From Lonsdalea populi (GTDB taxonomy: Bacteria; Pseudomonadota; Gammaproteobacteria; Enterobacterales; Enterobacteriaceae), in contig NZ_CP065534.1 in the NCBI RefSeq assembly GCF_015999465.1, positions 2,976,001-3,040,000 on the forward strand: a DNA stretch of 64,000 nucleotides, read 5' to 3'. Position numbers and translations under genes: made by a program. Of the stretch, positions 1 to 8,909 are shown piece by piece. The notes under the pieces were generated by a model. The model had not been told where the DNA came from and ran no database searches. It was given only the letters and a program-made list of their open reading frames with translations. Each line of letters opens with the position of its first letter. The first letter of the stretch is position 1.

Positions 1-60
1 CGGGGATTGCTCCCCGATGAACTGCGCCAGGAATATCCCCGGCCCTTTAATGGTTTTCAT
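1..60 (-). CDS. sugar phosphate isomerase/epimerase, N-terminal 20 codons (runs off window)
   Basis: The ATG at 60 is preceded by a strong GGAGGTG ribosome site and the first 20 codons read MKTIKGPGIFLAQFIGE and on. This N-terminus is typical of TIM-barrel sugar phosphate isomerase/epimerase (IolE-like) proteins, which isomerise sugar or inositol derivatives in the cytoplasm. It lies 15 nt after the stop of the upstream transporter gene and must be co-transcribed with it. The family call rests on recognising a short N-terminus, so the exact substrate is unknown. Confidence 0.65.
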   Translation of the reverse strand, partial: MKTIKGPGIFLAQFIGEQSP

Positions 61-75
61 TTCACCTCCGAAGAC

Positions 76-1317
76 TCAAAGCCCCTCTTTCTCGTCATAT
101 TTGAACCAGAAGAGGAAAATAAACGCGATAACCGCTGCGGCAACCGCCGGGATCCACCAGAACGTCACCCACGCTTGCGGCACCGTCTGACCGGCCACTA
201 ACGCGTTGTACAGCGCGCCGGAAATCTGAGAACCGAGCAACATCCCTATCCCGTAGGTAAACATGACAATCATGCTCTGCGCCTGCCCCTTAACTTTTTC
301 CCCGGCCACACGATCGGTGTAGATAAAACCGACGACGAAAAAGAAGTCATAGCAGACGCCATGTAACAGAATACCGAGATACAACAGCCATCGACCTTCT
401 TCACTCCCCCCCAACGCAAAGAACGCATAGCGTACAAACCAGGCGAACATCCCGATAAGCAGCATGTATTTCACACCCAGCCGTCTGAACAAGAACGGGA
501 TCACCAGCATGAAGAAAATTTCAGACATCTGGCCGAAAGACATGGCGGTACTGACGTCTTGTACTCCTACATCGGCAAGGTAAGAGGCGGTATAGGCATA
601 GTAGGTACCGAGAGGAATAGAAATCAGGGTGGCGCATAGCGAGAAGATAAAGAAATGCCGGGTTTTCAATAACGCAAACGCATCGGCACAGAACAGATCG
701 CGCAGCGCCACGGGCAAGCCTTTTGCCGGTGCCGGCGTATGCGGTAGCGTCAGGCTGTAAACCGCCAGCACCATAGAACATATCGCCGCCAATGAGAAAA
801 TATGCGCCGTTGAGGAAATACCGGTCACACCGATAAAGACCCCGGCGACAATCCAGCCGATAGTGCCGAACACTCGTACCACCGGAAAGGTTTTATCAAT
901 ATCCTTCAGGCTGTGGAAGGCGATATTGTTGGTTAATGCCAACGTCGGCATATAACAAAGCGTATAACCGAACAACAGCGCGATCAGCAGCGTACCGTTT
1001 TCGCTCACGAGCGCCTGCGGCACGAACCACAGAATGGCCGCCCCGGCCACATGCATGACCGCCATCACTTTTTGCGACGGGAAGAAGCGGTCTACCAGCA
1101 TTCCCAGCACAAACGGCGACAGGATAGAGGCTATCGGTCCGGCGGAAAACGCGTCGCCAATCAGCAACGACATATTGTGCTGCGTCATCACCAGCCCCAA
1201 CGTTACCGACCAGCTTCCCCAAATAAAAAATTGCAGAAACATCATCAGCGATAACCGCGGCACAATGAACCGATGCGCTACGCCCAGCCTTTCACGACTT
1301 CCCGTTGTTGACATCAT
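76..1317 (-). CDS. MFS transporter, nucleoside:H+ symporter (NupG/XapB-like) family
   Basis: About 414 residues with the hydrophobic profile of a 12-helix MFS permease. The start (FLQFFIWGSWSVTLG), the YMPTLAL stretch and the later SQISE-like segment (here GQMSEIFFMLVIPF) match the NupG/XapB nucleoside-proton symporter family of the inner membrane. I place the start at the ATG-ATG pair (1317/1314) behind GGTGGGG; a GTG at 1329 is possible. It is the first gene of an operon with the sugar phosphate isomerase/epimerase at 60. Members in such operons often carry sugars rather than nucleosides, so the substrate is uncertain. The paired palindrome immediately upstream suggests LacI-type control. 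Confidence 0.8.
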   Translation of the reverse strand: MMSTTGSRERLGVAHRFIVPRLSLMMFLQFFIWGSWSVTLGLVMTQHNMSLLIGDAFSAGPIASILSPFVLGMLVDRFFPSQKVMAVMHVAGAAILWFVPQALVSENGTLLIALLFGYTLCYMPTLALTNNIAFHSLKDIDKTFPVVRVFGTIGWIVAGVFIGVTGISSTAHIFSLAAICSMVLAVYSLTLPHTPAPAKGLPVALRDLFCADAFALLKTRHFFIFSLCATLISIPLGTYYAYTASYLADVGVQDVSTAMSFGQMSEIFFMLVIPFLFRRLGVKYMLLIGMFAWFVRYAFFALGGSEEGRWLLYLGILLHGVCYDFFFVVGFIYTDRVAGEKVKGQAQSMIVMFTYGIGMLLGSQISGALYNALVAGQTVPQAWVTFWWIPAVAAAVIAFIFLFWFKYDEKEGL

Positions 1318-1338
1318 TTTCAGCCCCACCAGGTAAAA

Positions 1339-1380
1339 GTAATCGATTACAAAACAGTTTAATTAAATGTAATCGATTAC
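1339..1380. promoter_or_regulatory. paired palindromic operator, two GTAATCGATTAC sites
   Basis: Two identical perfect 12-bp palindromes GTAATCGATTAC sit at 1339-1350 and 1369-1380, 30 bp centre to centre. Each is flanked so that the whole block is itself an inverted repeat (AAAA outside the left site, TTTT outside the right). They lie 22 nt upstream of the transporter start. The central CG and symmetry are typical of LacI/GalR-family operators, and three helical turns of spacing would favour cooperative binding. The regulator is not in the window. Confidence 0.75.
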
Positions 1381-1390
1381 TTTTAGGGTG

Positions 1391-1626
1391 ACACAATCCC
1401 TGTTCAGATATGGGATACCAGTCACGATAAAACCTGGCGATCGGCAATCTGACAGTGTTTCGTCGCTATAGACACCACGGGAATGGATTATAAGGGATAA
1501 GGCATCGACTGGTTGAAAGTAACACACCGGCCACTGACCGTAGAAATCAGACTTTTTAATAAACCCGGTGGCTGATCCAATGGAAGGCGCACCGACTACC
1601 TTAGGCGCCGGGAACCGAACGCAGGG
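1391..1626. other. intergenic stretch without a gene
   Basis: Between the transporter promoter and the hydrolase terminator region I see no open frame with a ribosome site and no RNA gene. The sequence is unremarkable in composition. Confidence 0.5.
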
Positions 1627-1629
1627 GCT

Positions 1630-1666
1630 CTCATGGCGGGCGTGATTCCGTTACGCCCGCCATGAG
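1630..1666. terminator. strong 14-bp hairpin downstream of the hydrolase gene
   Basis: Arms CTCATGGCGGGCGT (1630-1643) and its exact reverse complement (1653-1666) enclose a 9-nt loop. A T-run (1671-1674) follows on the plus strand, while the hydrolase gene is read on the minus strand and ends at 1674. It probably ends transcripts arriving from either side, but only the plus-strand orientation has the U-tract. Confidence 0.5.
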
Positions 1667-1673
1667 CACTTTT

Positions 1674-2675
1674 TCACTTCGCTTTCTTAAGGAAAGTCAC
1701 GACATCCTGGGTAAAACGCAGCGGATTTTTGAACGCCAGGAAGTGATCCCCTTGTTGTTCTTTTGCGTAGACAAACAATTCCGATCCCGGAATAACGGAA
1801 TGCATCCATTGCTGACTGGGAACGTTATGGCTGTAATCACCAGTGAAAATAGCGGTCGGCACATTAATTTTATGGCGGATCACATCACGCCAGTCGTTTG
1901 TTGCATGGTCAAAAAGCACCAGCGAGAGAAATTTGGGATCGTTTTTTATGAATTCACGAGCAAGCGCCTCTGAATTCTGAAAATATTTCGAGTCCATCGC
2001 CGCGTGACGTTCCATTGCAGCCATATCCACAATCTGGTTATTGGTTGCCGCGCCCTGGGTAAACGCCGCAATCATGCGTTCCGGCGAGGTCGTCATACCC
2101 CCAGCTTCCAGACGCTCTTTTTCCGACCAGTCCGAATGGGTGTAGATAGAAACCGGTTCGTCTATAAAAACCAGCTTGTTGATATTTTTTGTCCCGAAAA
2201 GATCGATATACGACCAAATGACCGATGCCCCCATCGACCAGCCGCAAAGGTTTACGGATTTTGCGCCAATATGGTCGATGAACTCTTTAAGGTCAGCGCT
2301 ATAACGCGACAATCGGTTACCATACTCCACATGTTGCGACAACCCCTGATTCCGCGGGTCAAGCACATAGACGTGATATTGCTTACTGAGCAGAGACATA
2401 ATATTGACATACTCCGCCCCGTTCCCCGACCACCCGGGAATAAAGATCAGGGGCTCGCCCGATCCCGCTTCCCAGTAGCTCAGCTTGACGCCGTCACTGG
2501 TGGTAAATGAGTTTACCTGTAATCCCTTGAAGTCCGACAGTTTTTGCGGCAATCCATCAATCTTATTCGGAAAAGAAAAATCCCGGCCAAGCACCGTTAC
2601 CGCATCGGCGGCTTGGGCAGAACAGGCGGAAGCCATTAATAACATAACGCTGACTATTTTGATGAAATAACGCAT
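1674..2675 (-). CDS. secreted alpha/beta hydrolase
   Basis: A 333-residue protein with a Sec signal peptide (hydrophobic VSVMLLMASACSAQA, cleavage near residue 23) and an alpha/beta-hydrolase fold. The nucleophile elbow is GWSMG, the acid is probably in FTGDYSHN and the catalytic His in QGDHFL near the end. It would act in the periplasm or outside the cell on an ester or amide; the substrate cannot be read from sequence. It stands alone, bounded by the 1630 hairpin and a 330-bp intergenic region. An AAGG site precedes the ATG. Confidence 0.8.
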   Translation of the reverse strand: MRYFIKIVSVMLLMASACSAQAADAVTVLGRDFSFPNKIDGLPQKLSDFKGLQVNSFTTSDGVKLSYWEAGSGEPLIFIPGWSGNGAEYVNIMSLLSKQYHVYVLDPRNQGLSQHVEYGNRLSRYSADLKEFIDHIGAKSVNLCGWSMGASVIWSYIDLFGTKNINKLVFIDEPVSIYTHSDWSEKERLEAGGMTTSPERMIAAFTQGAATNNQIVDMAAMERHAAMDSKYFQNSEALAREFIKNDPKFLSLVLFDHATNDWRDVIRHKINVPTAIFTGDYSHNVPSQQWMHSVIPGSELFVYAKEQQGDHFLAFKNPLRFTQDVVTFLKKAK

Positions 2676-3008
2676 AACGTTTTACCTTGCAGAGGTTATC
2701 CGGCCGTATGCACGGACACAATAGTGTGAAGATCAATAGAAAAGCTTAGTTAAATTCGACGGATTGATAAATAACTAAAAAGCATCGACATTGGAAACAA
2801 TATATTTTGAATCATATCGGCTATATCTATCGGCAGTTCTTCGGTGCCCGAAAAAGAGAACATTGACGGCGTCGGGCTGATTCTTCTTTGCTGTAGATGA
2901 GAACGTCCAGCCGCAAGCCAAGCCTCATTGAAATTTACTCTACGCCGAACTTCGGGTAAAAAGAGACCACGGCAAAACGGCCATATTGAGAAATAACAGG
3001 AATCACAT
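2676..3008. other. intergenic region between divergent genes
   Basis: AT-rich promoter-bearing spacer between the hydrolase (minus) and the oxidoreductase (plus). An open frame on the minus strand at 2750-3157 overlaps the oxidoreductase start and has no ribosome site, so I do not count it as a gene. Confidence 0.5.
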
Positions 3009-3965
3009 ATGAAATTGTCAATTGTCGGTACTGGTATGATAGTCAAGGAACTTTTACCCGTACTCAAAGAGCACGACCTGACTTTGGAAGCCATTCTTGC
3101 AACCGCACACTCCCAGAAAAATGGCGAAGCATTGGGCCAAACATACGGCATTCGCAACGTTTTTACAGATTATGATTTATTATTGGAAAGCGACTGCGAT
3201 GCCGTGTATATAGCACTGCCGAATCATTTACATTTTTCATTTGCCCAAAAAGCCCTCGAGAAAGGTAAGCATATTATTATTGAAAAACCCATTGTTCCGT
3301 ACATCACCGAGTTGTCTTCCTTGTATCAACTGGCAAAGAAAAATAATCTAATCATTCTTGAAGCCATGAATATTCACTATCTTCCCGCCTATGCTGGCCT
3401 TAAAAATAAAATCAAAGACATTGGCGATATAAAAATTGTTCAGTTTAATTATAGCCAGTATTCGTCTCGTTATGACGACTTCAAAAAAGGAATTATCCAC
3501 CCTGCATTCGACAAAGAGAAATATGGCGGTGCCTTGATGGATCTCAATATCTATAATATCCACGCCATCATCGGACTTTTCGGTTCACCGAAGACATCTA
3601 GCTACTCGGCAAATATTGAGAAGGGTGTGGATACCAGCGGGATACTTTCTCTTGATTATCCGGATTTTAAAGTATCTAGCATTGGTGCAAAAGATTGCAA
3701 AGCTCCGATAATCAATACTATTCAGGGTACAAAAGGAAATATCGTTATTGAAACGCCGATCAATAGCATGACGAAATTCACAATAAACCTGAATGATGGC
3801 GCATCAGAAGAGCTGGACTTTAATCAGGGGAAACACCGTCTCTTTTACGAATTTAAAAAATTTAATGAAATTATCGACAACAACGACACTGCGGCGGCAA
3901 ACAATATGCTTGATATCAGCATCCAGGCTCTGCGTATCCTTGAGTCATCCAGAATCACACAATAA
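3009..3965 (+). CDS. Gfo/Idh/MocA-family oxidoreductase
   Basis: A 318-residue NAD(P)-dependent oxidoreductase. The N-terminal Rossmann motif is IVGTGMI at residues 5-11, and the family signature EKP lies in HIIIEKPIVPY near residue 95; the rest is the C-terminal alpha/beta domain. Such enzymes oxidise or reduce sugars, inositols or their derivatives. The ATG follows AGGA at good spacing. By eye the gene is clearly more AT-rich than its neighbours (many AAT, ATA, TTA codons), which suggests recent transfer. It is transcribed alone, and its substrate is unknown. Confidence 0.8.
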   Translation: MKLSIVGTGMIVKELLPVLKEHDLTLEAILATAHSQKNGEALGQTYGIRNVFTDYDLLLESDCDAVYIALPNHLHFSFAQKALEKGKHIIIEKPIVPYITELSSLYQLAKKNNLIILEAMNIHYLPAYAGLKNKIKDIGDIKIVQFNYSQYSSRYDDFKKGIIHPAFDKEKYGGALMDLNIYNIHAIIGLFGSPKTSSYSANIEKGVDTSGILSLDYPDFKVSSIGAKDCKAPIINTIQGTKGNIVIETPINSMTKFTINLNDGASEELDFNQGKHRLFYEFKKFNEIIDNNDTAAANNMLDISIQALRILESSRITQ

Positions 3966-4223
3966 TAAAGAGCATGCCTGCCATCTAACTCGCGTCGGGC
4001 ATCTGTCAGCCCGACGGCGAAACGCCGGACTAATCCTTGGCGAGCCCCCTTTTTCAGCGCGCTTGCGCGGCAAAAGTGAAATGCTTTATCATTCGCCCCG
4101 GCTATCTACTTTTACATCGTTTTGATTTGCGTTCACTGAATCAATCTTCAGTGGGATTTCCCTTGTTCGCTTGATTAACCGCGCTGGTTGATAAGCGAAA
4201 CAGTGATGTAAAAGGCTGTTTCC

Positions 4224-6023
4224 ATGTCATTTTCCTCCATTCGTAATTTTTGCATTATCGCCCATATCGACCACGGCAAATCCACGCTTGCCGATCGTTT
4301 TATTGAGTTAACCTCTACCGTGGCCCAGCGGGATATGCGGGAACTGCTGCTCGACTCAATGGATATTGAGCGTGAGCGCGGTATCACCATCAAACTGCAA
4401 ACGGTGCGTATGCGCTATCAGTGCGATGAGGGTCGCCAGTATCAGTTCAATCTGGTGGATACGCCGGGACACGTTGATTTTTCAGCGGAAGTTTCACGCA
4501 GTCTGGCCGCCTGTGAAGGCGCAATACTGCTGATTGATGCCACGCAAGGCGTTCAGGCTCAGACCATCGCCCATCTCAATCTGGCGCGACGCCACGGGCT
4601 GACCCTACTGCCGGTCCTGAATAAAATCGACAGTCCGCAGGCCGACATTGATAGCGTTATGCAGCAACTGGCCGGCATTCCCGATCTGGATATCAGCACC
4701 GTGCTGCCGGTATCGGCAAAAACTGGAGAAGGCGTCGCCGCCGTGCTTGCATTCGTCGCCCGGCATTTCCCTTCTCCGCGCGGCGAATCGCACTCCCCGC
4801 TCCGGACGTTGGTGTTTGACTCTCATTACGATCCCTATCACGGCGCCATCATGCATGTGCGTATCGTGGACGGCAGCATCAACGTTGGCGATGCCCTCTG
4901 TTTCATGTCATCCGGCGTTCGTTTCGAGGTTACGGAAACCGGAGCTTTCTTGCCTGCGCGCCAGCCATGCAAAAAACTGGATACGGGAGAAGTGGGGTAT
5001 ATCGCCGCCGGAATTAAAGATGCAGGCGCGATCCGGGTTGGCGATACCCTGACGCTGGCGGCAAATCCCGCAACCGAAGCGGTTTCCCGCTATCAGGAGA
5101 TGAAACCGATGGTGTTTTCCGGCCTTTATCCCGATGCCGATGACGATCTGAAAGGACTGCGCAACGCCATGGATAAGTTGTCTCTCAATGATGCGGCGCT
5201 GCACATTGAGCCGGAAGTCTCCGCATCATTGGGCGCGGGTTTCCGCTGTGGCTTTCTGGGGATGCTGCACATGGATATCGTCCGTGAGCGCCTGAAGCGG
5301 GAATACGGCATCTCTGTTATTGCCACGGCACCAAGCGTTGAATACCGCGTCTGGTTACATAACGGCCAATGCCTAAGCGTCGATAACCCGGCTCATTTTC
5401 CAGGTGAAGACGTGCTGAATTACGTCGAAGAACCTTATATCGTCAGCACCATTCATACGCCGGAGACTTATGTGGGCGCCATGATGGAATTTTGCGCCTC
5501 CCGGCGCGGCGAATTTGTAGATATGCACTACCAGGACGGCGGCGTCGTGCGTCTGACGTGGGAGATCCCGCTTAATGAGATGGTATTCGGCTTTTTTGAT
5601 ACATTGAAATCCCTCACCCGGGGCTACGCCACGCTGGATTACGAATTCTCAGGCTATCGCCGCGCCGACCTGGTGCGCTGCGATATTTATCTCGATAACA
5701 AACTGGTGGATGCCTTTTCTTTTATCATTGCCCGACAAAAAGCCTGGGCGCGAGCATCCGAAATCGTTAAAACACTTAAATACGTCATCCCGCGCAAGCT
5801 GTATCCGGTGCCGGTACAGGCAAAAGTGGAAAACCGCTTTATCGCGCGGGAAGATATCCCGCCCTTGCGCAAAAGCGTTCTGGCGCAAGGATTTCAGGGC
5901 AGCGTATCGCAGAAAAAACGGCTTATTCGTGAGCAACGCGAAAATAAGAAGCACAACATCGGTTTTTCAAAACGTGAAATCCCACGTGAGGCATTTATGG
6001 CGATTTTGGCGATTGACGGCTGA
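4224..6023 (+). CDS. divergent LepA/elongation factor 4 paralogue
   Basis: A 599-residue translational GTPase of exactly LepA length. G1 is AHIDHGKST (13-21), followed by RERGITI (switch I), DTPGHVDF (G3 with the catalytic His), NKID (G4) and SAKTG (G5). Domains II, III and V and the LepA-specific C-terminal domain follow, ending REAFMAILAIDG. LepA back-translocates or remodels stalled ribosomes. The protein is divergent from the usual enterobacterial LepA: it starts MSFSSIRNFCIIAHIDHG, and its C-terminal domain reads RQKAWARASEIVK and GFQGSVSQKKRL where E. coli has RDNSQNRGRELVE and CYGGDISRKKKL. The canonical lepA sits next to lepB; neither lepB nor rnc is here. I read it as a second, horizontally acquired or specialised copy. 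Confidence 0.85.
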   Translation: MSFSSIRNFCIIAHIDHGKSTLADRFIELTSTVAQRDMRELLLDSMDIERERGITIKLQTVRMRYQCDEGRQYQFNLVDTPGHVDFSAEVSRSLAACEGAILLIDATQGVQAQTIAHLNLARRHGLTLLPVLNKIDSPQADIDSVMQQLAGIPDLDISTVLPVSAKTGEGVAAVLAFVARHFPSPRGESHSPLRTLVFDSHYDPYHGAIMHVRIVDGSINVGDALCFMSSGVRFEVTETGAFLPARQPCKKLDTGEVGYIAAGIKDAGAIRVGDTLTLAANPATEAVSRYQEMKPMVFSGLYPDADDDLKGLRNAMDKLSLNDAALHIEPEVSASLGAGFRCGFLGMLHMDIVRERLKREYGISVIATAPSVEYRVWLHNGQCLSVDNPAHFPGEDVLNYVEEPYIVSTIHTPETYVGAMMEFCASRRGEFVDMHYQDGGVVRLTWEIPLNEMVFGFFDTLKSLTRGYATLDYEFSGYRRADLVRCDIYLDNKLVDAFSFIIARQKAWARASEIVKTLKYVIPRKLYPVPVQAKVENRFIAREDIPPLRKSVLAQGFQGSVSQKKRLIREQRENKKHNIGFSKREIPREAFMAILAIDG

Positions 6024-6060
6024 TTATCTATCGCCGTCTGATAGGGCGAAAGGAGCACAC

Positions 6061-6094
6061 ACACATGCACCCTGTATAGACGGGGTGCATGTGT
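6061..6094. terminator. 12-bp hairpin between convergent lepA paralogue and mipA
   Basis: ACACATGCACCC (6061-6072) is the exact reverse complement of 6083-6094, with a 10-nt loop. It sits in the convergent gap and could stop transcripts from both sides, although neither strand shows a clean U-tract after it. Confidence 0.4.
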
Positions 6095-6160
6095 CAACCG
6101 ATCTCAGGGAGAGGAGAAGCTCACGGCGACGGCTCGCCATAAGCGATAAATCAAGTGTGA

Positions 6161-6961
6161 TTAGAAACGATAAAGGTAACCGACGCTGACCATCGTTTGG
6201 CTTGAACTGTCGACTAACGGGCTATCTTTGATGGCGCTGCCGAACCGGGTAGCACTCGCATCAAGAAACACGGTATGACGACGCGCCAGGGTGTAATCCA
6301 TTCGCACCCCCACCTCGACATTGGTGGCGGATTCTCCCTCATAAAAACTGCGGTTTGGACGCGCTTCTGATGTCTTCACGCCATAATAGTAATCAACGAA
6401 TTTGCTATCCACCCAAGCAACGGCTAACTTTGGCGTTATGCCAAAAGCGCCGTAGGAAAAGCGCCGCTCCGCCTGCAATTTTGCACGAGAGCCCTTGCTA
6501 TCACCGGAAACGTCGCCGAGAACTTCCGCAGAAAGATCGACGATCCCCGTCTTCCACATCATTGCTCCCCCCGCCCATATACTGCCCTTACGATCATCCA
6601 TGCCGTCAAGGAACGGTGAGTCATCCGCGTCATAACCATCGCCTGCGTATCTGGCCCTCAGACTCAGGGTAACGGATTCGTTGGAAAGGAGTTTTAAATC
6701 CAGCTTTGGAACTGAAGCGCTGATCCATCTGTTTTCGTAAGTAAATAGCGGCAAGGGAAGAACATCAGTATCAATATCACGATAAGGCTTCTGAATAACG
6801 GCGACGCCCGCGCCTAATGCCCATGTTGAAGATCCATCCCCGTCGGGCTCATGAGTTTGTGCCGCTGCCATCGGCACCCAGGAGAGCGAAACTGCAAATA
6901 TCGCCAATGCAGCAGATACGGAACAATTGGTCAATAGGAAAGAATGGGTGGGGTGCTTCAT
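6161..6961 (-). CDS. MipA/OmpV-family outer-membrane protein
   Basis: About 266 residues. I choose the ATG at 6961, preceded by AAGGA, over an upstream ATG at 6982. A Sec signal peptide ends near PMAAAQ. The mature part is rich in alternating beta-strand sequence (LGAGVAVIQKPYRD, VEVGVRMDYTLARR) and ends in the aromatic VGYLYRF typical of outer-membrane beta-barrels. MipA was described as a scaffold for MltA and PBP1B in murein synthesis; OmpV relatives are porin-like. Convergent with the LepA paralogue. Function here is inferred from family only. Confidence 0.75.
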   Translation of the reverse strand: MKHPTHSFLLTNCSVSAALAIFAVSLSWVPMAAAQTHEPDGDGSSTWALGAGVAVIQKPYRDIDTDVLPLPLFTYENRWISASVPKLDLKLLSNESVTLSLRARYAGDGYDADDSPFLDGMDDRKGSIWAGGAMMWKTGIVDLSAEVLGDVSGDSKGSRAKLQAERRFSYGAFGITPKLAVAWVDSKFVDYYYGVKTSEARPNRSFYEGESATNVEVGVRMDYTLARRHTVFLDASATRFGSAIKDSPLVDSSSQTMVSVGYLYRF

Positions 6962-8332
6962 TGCATCGTCCTTATTTAACATGAGAAGAAAGCCCGAGGA
7001 CCGTCAATCTTGAATCGCCCCCTAAGCCAGAAAAACACATCCATCATTCGCGCCATAATGACCGAACACTCTTTGTGAACCAGTTTGAGCAAACACTCAA
7101 TCAGCGGGTCTCGCGCATTTAATTTTAATCTAACCAACTGATATTTAACGAAACAGCAGCATCCCAAAGATCCCTCACGGGAGAGCAATATCCACCTGGT
7201 CAAAGCGACTCATACAGGATTAAATCCATTCACCGGTAGCGCACCTTCGTACCACTCGTCACATTATTATTTACATACAGCATCAGTAAGATTAACAATA
7301 ACAAAACGATACTGTTTCGTTTCGTTATTGTCAACACACGGTACAAGGAGAGGCAAGATCTGGCGTAGCGAAAACACAGAAAATCATCATAACTGATTGT
7401 TATACATAAGATCTCATACATCAGCTATCGGCTAAAAATGCCGGCTGATAACGTGATCGTATAACACGCCGCTGTGTTGACATGCCCATGAATCAGGGAG
7501 TTATTAAGTTAAAGAAAGCCACCTTCAACAAAACAATTTTTTACTCAGTACTCGTTCCAGCATTTCGGCTTGAGTGGTCTCAGCCTGATGTTCAATTCAC
7601 ACAGGTCTTTTTTGCTCATGTTGTGAAAATCAGTGGGCACGTCAGACCCTTCCATAGCAGGTCTATCCATCCCTGTTTCGTATGTTTTTCGACAAGGGGA
7701 CCGATATTGCTACGAGTCCAAGGGGCGCTTGCGCCTCCTGAACATCAACGGCAGTGGCCAGCACGCCAGCGAATACAGCTCGCGGTATGTCTGACGGCCC
7801 GGAATGTCGAAATTAAAATTAACGCACAATGTGCCAAGCCCTGGTCGCCAGCAATGTAAGATTACGCACAGGCAAATATTGCTTTTTCTTGAGACGAATA
7901 TTCAGATCTATGTTGGTTTCACGCATGCTATTACCCGAGAAGCGTCTGCATTTTGGGGCCGTCTCGCAGGCAGCGCTTGGCCAACGGCGCAACCAGTGAA
8001 TCACCGATTCATCGCGCAAGGTATTGGTCTGGTATAACAACACCAACAGATGCGCACTTTCGCTTTATTTCGGATTGTAACGATTTTGTTTGGTAACGCT
8101 CTTCAGTACCTGAGTCAGAAAGACCAAGAGGATAGAATCCAGACAACCACAATCGCGGCTGATATGCCCGGGCGCACTAGCATGCTAGGATTGAGACTGA
8201 TATTGCAATTGCGACGCAACTAGCTTAAATAGAATACACTACATAATGGCGCTGTCGGCGATAGCTTTATATAAGAAGCCATTTCGAGCCGTTCTCTCGT
8301 AGGACGCGTTTATTTAGTCAATTGGGCCTCAG
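6962..8332. other. 1.37-kb stretch without a convincing gene
   Basis: Open frames here are short, overlap on both strands and lack ribosome sites, and none of their translations resembles a family I know. The stretch has mixed composition and looks like accumulated debris between accessory genes. It must contain the promoter of the Fur/Mur-type regulator in its last ~150 bp. It could hold decayed gene fragments I cannot identify by eye. Confidence 0.5.
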
Positions 8333-8779
8333 ATGGATATAGATATAGTTACCCTTTGTAAAGGGCACGGCCTCCGGATGACGGGGCCTCGACGCGTCAT
8401 CATGAAAGTGCTCGCGGAATCGGATGATCATCCTGATGCGATAGAATTGCACCGCCGAGTGACAAAAATCGATCCAGGTATTGCAATCGCGACCGTTTAT
8501 CGAACGTTAAAGTTGCTTGAAGAGAAGGGTATTCTGGAAAGACATACGTTTGGAAATGGCCCGGCTCGCTTCGAAAGTTCGGATCACGAGCATCATGACC
8601 ACTTTATCAATGTCGAGACTGGGGATGTGATTGAGTTTCGTTCCGACGAGATTGAACGTCTGCAGGAAGAGATCGCCCGCCAATATGGTTTTTCGATTGT
8701 CAGTCACAGGTTTGAAATCTACGTCAAACCATTAGTGCAGCGCGATAAGAAAAAAGCATTGCCAAACCAGAATAATTAG
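8333..8779 (+). CDS. Fur-superfamily metal regulator, Mur-like (alpha-proteobacterial type)
   Basis: A 148-residue Fur-family repressor. The N-terminal winged helix includes RMTGPRRVIMKVL and AIATVYRTLKLLEEKGI; the metal-binding hinge has EHHDHFINVETG and EFRSDEIERLQEEIA. Unlike enterobacterial Fur or Zur it lacks the paired CxxC structural zinc cysteines (only one Cys, near residue 9). That is the pattern of alpha-proteobacterial Fur/Mur proteins, which sense manganese. It lies tail-to-tail with the sitABCD operon, which it most likely represses through the palindrome at 12538. Specificity (Mn versus Fe) is inference. Confidence 0.8.
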   Translation: MDIDIVTLCKGHGLRMTGPRRVIMKVLAESDDHPDAIELHRRVTKIDPGIAIATVYRTLKLLEEKGILERHTFGNGPARFESSDHEHHDHFINVETGDVIEFRSDEIERLQEEIARQYGFSIVSHRFEIYVKPLVQRDKKKALPNQNN

Positions 8780-8909
8780 TTTGCCCTTTGGCACATTCTT
8801 GCGCTGTCGAACAGTTGCCCTATTCTGCCAGCCTGTATTTTACGCTTTACCTATTAGAAGTCTTCTCTCATCGGCCCCACCCAACCACTCCGCTGAGTGG
8901 GCCGAAGCC

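Noticed and set aside
2750..3157. Minus-strand frame of 135 codons before and into the Gfo/Idh gene
   Set aside because: Overlaps the oxidoreductase start in antisense and has no ribosome site or recognisable domain.
7482..8046. Open frames of 60-125 codons on both strands before the Fur/Mur-type gene
   Set aside because: No ribosome sites, no recognisable motifs, and overlapping frames on both strands.
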